Assembly (NCBI GenBank): GCA_035708065.1
Contig: DASSTC010000012.1
Span: 1 to 24,443, forward strand
Direction of reading: 5' to 3'
From: JAICUY01 sp035708065
Lineage (GTDB): Bacteria > Chloroflexota > Limnocylindria > QHBO01
DNA: 24,443 bases
Every line of letters begins with the position of its first letter. Within the stretch, counting starts at the first letter, position 1. The notes under the pieces were generated by a model. The model searched no databases, had not been told where the DNA came from, and worked only from the letters and a program-made list of their open reading frames with translations. Shown one piece after another: positions 16,531 to 22,121 of this stretch. The position numbers were made by a program, and so were the translations under genes.

Positions 16531-17073
16531 ATGCCGACCGATGCCAAGCGCCAGGCGGTGGCCGAGCTCGCGGATCTGCTCCGCACCAGCTCGGCGCTCG
16601 CCGTGGCCGATTACCGGGGACTGTCGGTCTCCGACATGCAATCGGTCCGAAGGACGCTCCGCGCCAGCGGCGTGCAGCTGCACGTCGCCAAGAACCGCCT
16701 GGTCAAGATTGCGGCCGACGACGCCGACCGCGCCGACCTGAAGCCGATGCTCGAGGGACCGACCGCGCTCGCCTCGATCGACGGCGATGCGGTGGCCATG
16801 GCCAAAGCGCTCCAGGAGGCCTTCCGACCGTACGCCCGCACGGTGACGATCCGTGGCGGGATGCTCGGAAACCAGGCGATCGACGCGGCCGCGCTGCAGC
16901 GTCTCGCGACGCTGCCGAGCCGCGAGATGCTGCTGGCGAAGCTTGCCGGCGGCATGGCCGCTCCGATCTCGGGGATGGCCGGCGTCCTCGCCGCGAACCT
17001 GCGAAACCTCGTCGGCGTGCTCTCCGCGATTGCCGATCAGAAGCGAGCCAACGAGGGCGGCACGGCCGCCTGA
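16531..17073 (+). CDS. rplJ: 50S ribosomal protein L10
   Basis: This 180-residue protein is L10, the base of the ribosomal stalk that carries L7/L12 dimers. The N-terminal RNA-binding domain includes SALAVADYRGLSVSDMQSVR and LHVAKNRLVKIA; the C-terminal helix that binds L12 follows LLAKLAGGMAAPISGMAGVL. The ATG at 16531 (MPTDAKRQAVAELADLL) fits the family start; longer in-frame starts (ATG 16453/16456) would run through the structured leader. GGAGG at 16510-16514 is rather far (16 bases), so initiation may depend on leader structure. Confidence 0.95.
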   Translation: MPTDAKRQAVAELADLLRTSSALAVADYRGLSVSDMQSVRRTLRASGVQLHVAKNRLVKIAADDADRADLKPMLEGPTALASIDGDAVAMAKALQEAFRPYARTVTIRGGMLGNQAIDAAALQRLATLPSREMLLAKLAGGMAAPISGMAGVLAANLRNLVGVLSAIADQKRANEGGTAA

Positions 17074-17122
17074 GCTTTGATGGCGGCGTTGGCCGCCACG
17101 ATAGGAGTACTGAAGAACAACG

Positions 17123-17524
17123 ATGGCTACCAAGACTCTCGACAAGGACACGATCCTCGAGGCGATCGATAACATGACCGTCCTCGAGCTCTCCGAGCTG
17201 GTCAAGGCATTCGAGGAGCGCTACGGCGTGACGGCGGCTGCGCCGGTCGCCGTTGCCGCCGCGCCGGCGGCCGGCGGCGAGGCAGGGGGCGGCGCGGCCG
17301 CGACCGAGGAGCAGACCGAGTTCGATGCGGTGCTGACCGAGGTCGGCGCCAACAAGATCCTGGTGATCAAGGCGGTCCGCGAGCTGACCGGCCTTGGGCT
17401 CAAGGAGGCCAAGGACCTCGTCGACGCGGCGCCGAAGCCCGTCAAGGAGGGCGTCACCAAGGAGGAGGCCGAGGCCGTCAAGGAGAAGATGGCCGAGGCG
17501 GGCGCGACCGTCGAGGTCAAGTAG
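17123..17524 (+). CDS. rplL: 50S ribosomal protein L7/L12
   Basis: This 133-residue protein is L7/L12, the flexible stalk protein that recruits translation GTPases. It has the N-terminal dimerisation helices (MTVLELSELVKAFEERYGV), an Ala/Gly-rich hinge (AAAPVAVAAAPAAGGEAGGG region) and the C-terminal domain EFDAVLTEVGANKILVIKAV with GLGLKEAKDLVDAAPKPVKE. A ribosome binding site GGAGTACTGAAG lies upstream of ATG 17123. It is the last gene of the cluster; a strong terminator follows and rpoB is absent. Confidence 0.97.
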   Translation: MATKTLDKDTILEAIDNMTVLELSELVKAFEERYGVTAAAPVAVAAAPAAGGEAGGGAAATEEQTEFDAVLTEVGANKILVIKAVRELTGLGLKEAKDLVDAAPKPVKEGVTKEEAEAVKEKMAEAGATVEVK

Positions 17525-17544
17525 CGCTCCTTCCGTTCACCCGA

Positions 17545-17586
17545 AGCGGCGGGCTGGTCCGATGCGGACCGACCCGCCGCTCTTTC
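17545..17586 (+). terminator. Intrinsic terminator after rplL
   Basis: AGCGGCGGG (17545-17553) pairs with CCCGCCGCT (17573-17581), and inside it GGTCCG pairs with CGGACC around an ATG loop. A short CTTTC tail follows. The stem is long and very stable, and it begins 21 bases after the rplL stop. Confidence 0.85.
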
Positions 17587-17598
17587 GTGTCGCGTCGT

Positions 17599-17785
17599 GC
17601 TGGTAGCGGTTGCGTTCCCACCCAGCGGGCATATCGGCCAAGCGGCCAGGCAGAACCGTGGCCAGAAGGTTGTTCGGCACCGTTCGTTGGCCGCCGCGCC
17701 CTGCTGGGGAGCGTGCCGGCCAACCAAGCGCCTTCCCGGCTGGCTCGATGGCCGATACGCCCGTTCAGCGGGAACGGGCACCAGC
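17599..17785. repeat. Long imperfect palindrome (intergenic hairpin element)
   Basis: This element fills most of the 293-base gap between the rplL terminator and the next gene. The arms 17613-17640 and 17749-17776 are inverted copies, 23 of 28 positions identical (CGTTCCC ... GGGC-TATCGGCCA). Closer to the axis, GGTTGTTCGGCAC (17668-17680) matches the inverse of 17713-17725 at 11 of 13 positions. Outer GCTGG (17599-17603) faces CCAGC (17781-17785). All share one axis near 17695, so the whole could fold into one hairpin of ~190 bases. Frames read through it on both strands but have no start signals or known domains. It may be a MITE-like or REP-like element or a structured RNA; I cannot tell. 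Confidence 0.65.
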
Positions 17786-17840
17786 TCACGATCAGGCGGG
17801 CCGCGCCGTTGGTAGCAGGTCGGGCAGGACATCCGCGGCA

Positions 17841-17870
17841 TTGTCGATACGTCGCGCGCGCGCGTACGCT
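17841..17870 (+). promoter_or_regulatory. Candidate promoter of the 161-aa hypothetical gene
   Basis: TTGTCG (17841-17846) and TACGCT (17865-17870) are 18 bases apart. The ATG lies only 10 bases after the -10, so the transcript would be leaderless or nearly so. The spacer contains an alternating CG run (about 17853-17863). Confidence 0.4.
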
Positions 17871-17879
17871 CACCGGAAC

Positions 17880-18365
17880 ATGCCACTCCCGAGATTCGGA
17901 CGCCGCGAGGCGACGGCACCGCCGCACGCCGACCAGCCGTACCGCACGGCGTGGGGCCTCGACCCGGTTCAGTGGCGCCCGCTTGGCGGCCGGATCAACG
18001 AGGGCGAGCGCGCGACGCTGCTGTGGGTGATCCACGGCGAAGAGCTGCCCGACGATGTCGCGCTGCGGGCGCGCCGGGCATACGACGCGATCGCCGAGCG
18101 CGGCACCCCGCTGGTGGCGGAGGCGACGCAGCGGGGGATCGAGATCGACCTGCCGGTCGAGGCCGTGGCGGCACATCTGCGCCGGCTGGGTGGCTACGCC
18201 ATCCTGCCCGACGCGGTCCTCGTCACGCGGCGCGTGCCTTCGGCGCAGGTGCGCTCGCTGCGCGCCGAGCTGAAGCGGCTGCGGCCGGAGGTTCCGCTTT
18301 CGGTCAGCGAGGAGTCCGACGACGGCTGGATCGCCGAGCTTCGCCGGACGTCCGGCCTCTCCTAG
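17880..18365 (+). CDS. Hypothetical protein, 161 residues
   Basis: I do not recognise this protein. It starts MPLPRFGRREATAPPHADQP and is a soluble, charged polypeptide with no membrane segment or signal peptide. The central region (about 35-110) looks helical (GERATLLWVIHGEELPDDVALRARRAYDAI region), followed by a segment EIDLPVEAVAAHLRRLGGYA and a short beta-like stretch (ILPDAVLVTRRVP). The end is acidic and Trp-containing. The ATG at 17880 is the first plausible start beyond the palindrome and has no Shine-Dalgarno site; a TACGCT 10 bases before it suggests leaderless expression. Codon use matches the neighbours (GC-rich third positions), which supports it being a real gene. It converges with chaB. 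Confidence 0.65.
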   Translation: MPLPRFGRREATAPPHADQPYRTAWGLDPVQWRPLGGRINEGERATLLWVIHGEELPDDVALRARRAYDAIAERGTPLVAEATQRGIEIDLPVEAVAAHLRRLGGYAILPDAVLVTRRVPSAQVRSLRAELKRLRPEVPLSVSEESDDGWIAELRRTSGLS

Positions 18366-18388
18366 CGCTGCACGTTGCCGGCCGACGG

Positions 18389-18580
18389 TCAGTCGTCCGG
18401 ATTGGGATCCTTCTGCGGCGTTCGCTTGGCGGCGGCATGGGCGGTGGCGAACGCACGGCTCTCGTCGCCGTCGTACTCCTTCAGCGCGTTGTTGAACGCT
18501 GCCAGGAACGCCTCCTTCTGGTGGTGGCTGTACTGGTCGACCTGGCTCTCGGGAAGATCCGAGATCTTGTCGTAGGGCAT
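18389..18580 (-). CDS. chaB: ChaB family protein
   Basis: This 63-residue protein matches the small ChaB family: MPYDKISDLPESQVDQYSHH, then EAFLAAFNNALKEYDG and an Ala-rich helix AFATAHAAAKR. E. coli ChaB was named as a regulator of the ChaA cation antiporter, but its real function is poorly known, and no chaA is seen here. The ATG at 18580 is fixed by AGGAGGT on the minus strand (18587-18593) six bases upstream; a longer frame to 18619 would begin inside that leader. It converges with the 161-residue hypothetical gene 23 bases away. Confidence 0.88.
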   Translation of the reverse strand: MPYDKISDLPESQVDQYSHHQKEAFLAAFNNALKEYDGDESRAFATAHAAAKRTPQKDPNPDD

Positions 18581-18707
18581 TGCTGCACCTCCTTGCGGAC
18601 GCACGCAGGCAACCCGCATGCCGCCGTCTCGGCGCGAACGACCCAGGCGTGGGACTGCGGGATCGACGAGGCCGTGCGCCGGGTACGGATGAGCGCGTCG
18701 GTCTGAC

Positions 18708-18896
18708 TCAGCTGGAGTCGCGCGACTCCTCGGCGATTTCGCGCTGCAGGCTGCGGATTTCGCGGAAGGCGGCTTCGGCCAGGAGACGGCGCAGCTTCAT
18801 CGGATCGATCGCCTTCAGCGGATGGTCATCCGCCTCCGCCTCGAGGCGCTCGAGCGCCCGATCCACCAGCCGCCGTGCGGTCGCCACCTCCTGCAT
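18708..18896 (-). CDS. Small hypothetical helical protein (~60 residues)
   Basis: This small protein of unknown function is predicted to be mostly helical and highly charged (ARRLVDRALERLEAEADDHP and KLRRLLAEAAFREIRSLQRE). No family is recognised. The start is uncertain: AGGAGG (18898-18903, minus strand) lies only one base from the ATG at 18896, but 10 bases from the GTG at 18887, which may be the true start (59 residues). A longer start at 18935 would reach towards the arsR operator. It lies between chaB and the divergent arsR, on the same strand as chaB, 127 bases from it. Confidence 0.55.
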   Translation of the reverse strand: MQEVATARRLVDRALERLEAEADDHPLKAIDPMKLRRLLAEAAFREIRSLQREIAEESRDSS

Positions 18897-18943
18897 GCCT
18901 CCTGTGTACCAGCCGGCGTCAAGGGGGCCCTCCATCGGCGCAC

Positions 18944-18970
18944 ATCGATATTGACAAGGATCGATATACT
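18944..18970 (+). promoter_or_regulatory. arsR operator/promoter region
   Basis: ATCGATAT occurs twice (18944-18951 and 18960-18967), and ATATTGA (18948-18954)-N6-TCGATAT (18961-18967) forms an inverted repeat matching at 6 of 7 positions, the form typical of ArsR operators. A TATACT (18965-18970) lies six to nine bases before the GTG/ATG start, so it can serve as a -10 for a leaderless arsR mRNA, overlapped by the operator. The TTGACA at 18951-18956 is only eight bases from TATACT and so is not its -35. Confidence 0.6.
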
Positions 18971-18975
18971 GCGCA

Positions 18976-19269
18976 GTGATGAGAAACGCCGATCCGGAGA
19001 TCGCACTGCTGAGCGCCCTGGCCGACCCCGTCCGTCTGTCGATCGTGCGGCAGCTGGCGTCGGGCGACGGCGTGTGCGCATGCGACTTCACCGAGTGCTG
19101 CGACGTCAGCCAGCCGACGATCAGCCACCACCTCAAGGTGCTGCGCGAAGCCGGCGTGCTGACCAGCGAGCGACGCGGCACCAACATCATCTACTCGCTG
19201 GCTCCTGATTTCACCGCCCGCTGGACCGGGCTCAGCGCCAGCCTGGCCGGGCTGGTCCAGGTCGCCTGA
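18976..19269 (+). CDS. arsR: ArsR/SmtB-family metalloid-responsive repressor
   Basis: This ~97-residue winged-helix repressor has the ArsR layout: an N-terminal helix with ALADPVRLSIVRQLASG, a cysteine-rich GVCACDFTECCDVSQ (C34, C36, C41, C42), and the DNA-recognition helix SQPTISHHLKVLREAGVL with wing RRGTNIIYSL. The cysteines in and before the recognition helix suit As(III) binding, which would release DNA. GTG (18976) and ATG (18979) are adjacent starts; no Shine-Dalgarno site is present and a -10-like TATACT ends just upstream, so it is probably leaderless. It is followed 22 bases later by arsM, which it probably controls. Confidence 0.9.
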   Translation: MMRNADPEIALLSALADPVRLSIVRQLASGDGVCACDFTECCDVSQPTISHHLKVLREAGVLTSERRGTNIIYSLAPDFTARWTGLSASLAGLVQVA

Positions 19270-19291
19270 CGACCGAAAGGGAAGATCCATC

Positions 19292-20092
19292 GTGACCGAC
19301 CAGATCCACGAGCTCGTTCGCGAGCGGTATGCCGCCGCTGCGGTGCAGGCGCGCGGCGGAGCGTGCTGCGGCCCGGAGGAGGGCATCGGCGCCGGCCTGT
19401 ACGACGCGCTCGAGCGCGCCGAGCTGCCCGATGCCGCCGTGCTCGCGTCGCTCGGCTGCGGCAACCCGACCGCCGTCGCCGACCTGCACGAGGGCGAGCG
19501 TGTGCTCGACCTCGGCCCCGGCGGCGGGATCGACGTCCTGCTCTCGGCGAAGCGGGTCGGCCCGACCGGGCGTGCCTTCGGCCTCGACATGACCGACGAG
19601 ATGCTCGCCCTGGCGCGTGCCAATGCCTCCGAGGCCGGTGCGACGAACGTGGAGTTCCTCAAGGGACACATCGAGGCGATCCCGCTGCCGGCCGACTCGA
19701 TCGACGTCGTCATTAGCAACTGCGTCGTCAACCTCGCCGCCGACAAGCCGTCGGTGTTCCGCGAGATCGCGAGGGTCCTGCGGCCGGGCGGACGGATCGG
19801 CATCAGCGACATCGTCGCCGAGGATTCGCTCAGCGCCGAGCAGCGTGCCGAGCGCGGTTCGTACGTTGGCTGCATCGCCGGGGCCCTGTCGTTCGCCGAG
19901 TTCGAGGCCGGCCTGCGTGAGGCGGGACTGGCAGACATCAGCCTGACCTCGACCCATACCGTCGCGGACGGCATGCACAGCGTCATCGTGAAGGCCGCCA
20001 AGCCGGCCGATGCGCCGGCGTTCGTGGCGACCCTCCCCGCCGAGCTGCCGCAGGTCGCCGGCTGCGGCTGCGGATCGGGCGGCTGCTGCTGA
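19292..20092 (+). CDS. arsM: Arsenite S-adenosylmethionine methyltransferase
   Basis: This 266-residue protein is ArsM, which methylates As(III) using S-adenosylmethionine to give methylated, partly volatile arsenicals. The SAM motif is VLDLGPGGGIDVLL (about 71-84). The arsenic-binding cysteines are visible: C56 in SLGCGNP, C144 in VISNCVVNL and C194 in YVGCIAGAL. C144 and C194 are 50 residues apart, as in the characterised algal enzyme. The N-terminus adds a Cys pair (C25-C26) and the C-terminus ends in a Cys-rich tail (CGCGSGGCC) typical of bacterial ArsM. It starts at GTG 19292, 22 bases after arsR. No arsenite efflux pump or arsenate reductase is in the window. Confidence 0.95.
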   Translation: MTDQIHELVRERYAAAAVQARGGACCGPEEGIGAGLYDALERAELPDAAVLASLGCGNPTAVADLHEGERVLDLGPGGGIDVLLSAKRVGPTGRAFGLDMTDEMLALARANASEAGATNVEFLKGHIEAIPLPADSIDVVISNCVVNLAADKPSVFREIARVLRPGGRIGISDIVAEDSLSAEQRAERGSYVGCIAGALSFAEFEAGLREAGLADISLTSTHTVADGMHSVIVKAAKPADAPAFVATLPAELPQVAGCGCGSGGCC

Positions 20093-20094
20093 GC

Positions 20095-20143
20095 GAGGGA
20101 CACGTCCCGGACTGAACGGGCCGTTCGGCCCGGCCGATCGGGA
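20095..20143 (+). terminator. GC-rich hairpins between arsM and the oxidoreductase genes
   Basis: After the arsM stop, GGGA/TCCC (20097-20108) and GGGCC/GGCCC (20118-20131) can pair, and TCCCG (20105-20109) can also pair with CGGGA (20139-20143) around the second stem. There is no T tract, so termination here is only possible, not shown. Confidence 0.3.
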
Positions 20144-20189
20144 CGGGTGCCACCTATGCCCTGCGGCGTGCGCGCGGCACGCTTGGAGC

Positions 20190-22121
20190 ATGCCAAGCAG
20201 TCCGCGCTACCCGGGCACGCCGGCGATCTGCGACGGGTCCGAGGCGATCGCATCGGTCGAGACCCGGATCAGCGAGGGAGCGTGCTCGTATCCGATCACG
20301 CCGTCGACGACGATGCCGGCGGTCTTCCAGACGGCCGTGGCCAACGGCCGCACGAACCTGTGGGGCACGCCACTCGCCTTCCTCGAGCCTGAGAGCGAGC
20401 ACTCGAGCGCCACCGCCGCCGAGGGGTTCGCCCTGGCCGGCGGTCGGGTCGTGAACTTCACCGCCGGCCAGGGGCTGATCCTGATGAAGGAGGTCCTGTA
20501 CGTGATCGCCGGCAAGCGCTTGCCGGCGGTGTTCCACATCGGAGCCCGCGCCCTGACCAGCCAGTCGCTGAATATCCATGCGGGCCACGACGACGTGATG
20601 GGGGTGGCCGACTGCGGCTGGGGCGTCCTCTTCGCGCGCAATGTCCAGGAGGCGGCCGACTTCACCGCCATCGCGCGTCGGGTCGCGGAGGAGACCTCGA
20701 CGCCGTTCTTCGTGGTGCAGGACGGCTTCCTGACGACACACACCCTCGAGAATGCGAACCTGCCCGAGGACGACCTGCTCCGCGAGTTCGTGGGCGACCC
20801 GCGGACGAAGCTGCGGAACCTGTTCGATCCGCGCACGCCCGTGATGTCGGGCGTCGTCGCGAACCAGGATGCCTACATGCCCGGGCGCATCGGTCAGCGC
20901 CAGTTCTACGAGCGCCTCATTCCGGCGCTGCGGGAAGCGTTTGCCGAATGGGCTGCCCTGACCGGGCGTCGCTACGGCCTGGTCAACCCGCATCGCCTGA
21001 CCGATGCCGACAGCGTGCTGGTGGCCATGGGCACGATCGCCGATTCGGCGCGGGCGGTGGTCGACCACCTGCGCTCCTCCGGGCGCCGGGTGGGCACGCT
21101 CGGCGTCGCCGCCTACCGGCCCTTCCCGGTCGATGACCTGGCCGACGCGCTGCTCGGCGCGCGCGCCGTAGGGGTGGTCGAGCGCTGCGACGAGCCGGCG
21201 GCGGGTGACAACCCACTGACCCGCGAGCTCAAGGCGGCGCTCGCCGATCGCGCGGCGCGCGGTGAGCGCATCCCGCTCGTCGTCTCGGTGTCGGCCGGGC
21301 TGGGCAGCCGCGACGTGAGCGCCGGTGACCTGGTGGCGGTGTTCGACTGGCTGGACCGCGACGACCTGGCGACCGGTCCGCGCTGGGCGTGCCTCGGGGT
21401 GCGCCATCCGGCGGCCCTGCCGGCGGTGCCGTTGACGCTGCGACCGAAGGGGGCGTACACGCTGCGCGGTCACTCGATCGGCGGCCTGGGCAGCGTGACG
21501 ACGAACAAGCTCCTGGCGACGATCATCGGCGAGCTGTTCGGCAAGCAGGTGCAGGCCTTCCCGAGGTATGGATCGGAGAAGAAGGGATTGCCCACGACCT
21601 ACTTCCTGACGCTGGCCCACGAGCCGGTGCGGCTGCACGCGGAGCTCGGCAGCGTCGACTTCGTGCCGCTGCACGACGTCTCCGCCTTCCACCAGGGCGC
21701 GCTGGCCGGCCTGGTCGAGGGTGGCACCGTGTTCGTGCAGAGCACGCTCACCGATCCCGTCGAGATCTGGGACAGCGTTCCAGTTGCCGCACGAGAGCAG
21801 ATCTCGGCACGCGGGATCCGGCTCATCGCGCTCGACACGGCGGCCATGGCGCGCCGACGCGCGCCTCGGCCGGACCTCGTGCTGCGCATGCAGGGCGTCG
21901 CGCTGGTCGGCGTCTTCCTGCGGGTCAGCCCCTTCGCCGCCGAGGCGGGCCTCGACCGCGAGCAGCTGCTCCGGGAGGTACGCGCCCGCCTGGGGCGCTT
22001 CTATGGCAAGAAGGGCGGCGCCGTGGTGGACGCCAACCTGGAGCTCATTGCCGAGGCATACGACACCGCCATCGACGTGACCGATGCCCTGCCGCGCAGG
22101 GAGCCTTCCCGTGCTGCGTGA
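20190..22121 (+). CDS. 2-oxoacid (pyruvate-type):acceptor oxidoreductase, alpha + gamma domains
   Basis: This 643-residue protein equals domains I-III of single-chain pyruvate:ferredoxin oxidoreductase. The alpha (pyrimidine-binding) part starts at GTPAICDGSEAIASVETRIS with CSYPITPSTTM, then FLEPESEHSSA, NFTAGQGLILMKEVLY and the HAGHDDV region; a transketolase-C-like segment follows. The gamma domain is C-terminal (about 420-640), with LRGHSIGGLGSVTTNKLLAT and YGSEKKGLPTTYFLTLA. The enzyme family decarboxylates a 2-oxoacid with CoA and passes electrons to Fe-S clusters. Pyruvate is likely but not proved. The ATG at 20190 (MPSSPRYPGTPAICDG) fits homologues I recall; GGAG is one base away, too close, so the start signal is weak. 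It overlaps the next gene by 11 bases and starts 97 bases after arsM. Confidence 0.88.
   Translation: MPSSPRYPGTPAICDGSEAIASVETRISEGACSYPITPSTTMPAVFQTAVANGRTNLWGTPLAFLEPESEHSSATAAEGFALAGGRVVNFTAGQGLILMKEVLYVIAGKRLPAVFHIGARALTSQSLNIHAGHDDVMGVADCGWGVLFARNVQEAADFTAIARRVAEETSTPFFVVQDGFLTTHTLENANLPEDDLLREFVGDPRTKLRNLFDPRTPVMSGVVANQDAYMPGRIGQRQFYERLIPALREAFAEWAALTGRRYGLVNPHRLTDADSVLVAMGTIADSARAVVDHLRSSGRRVGTLGVAAYRPFPVDDLADALLGARAVGVVERCDEPAAGDNPLTRELKAALADRAARGERIPLVVSVSAGLGSRDVSAGDLVAVFDWLDRDDLATGPRWACLGVRHPAALPAVPLTLRPKGAYTLRGHSIGGLGSVTTNKLLATIIGELFGKQVQAFPRYGSEKKGLPTTYFLTLAHEPVRLHAELGSVDFVPLHDVSAFHQGALAGLVEGGTVFVQSTLTDPVEIWDSVPVAAREQISARGIRLIALDTAAMARRRAPRPDLVLRMQGVALVGVFLRVSPFAAEAGLDREQLLREVRARLGRFYGKKGGAVVDANLELIAEAYDTAIDVTDALPRREPSRAA

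Noticed and set aside
17587..18030. Plus- and minus-strand frames across the palindrome, whose translations resemble each other (PTQRAYRPSGQ and PAERAYRPSSQ)
   Set aside because: The resemblance follows from the inverted repeat itself. There is no start signal, and one frame runs across the start of the hypothetical gene.
18951..18970. TTGACA and TATACT as a -35/-10 promoter pair before arsR
   Set aside because: The spacing is eight bases instead of about 17. TATACT alone can serve as -10; TTGACA fits better as part of the operator repeat.
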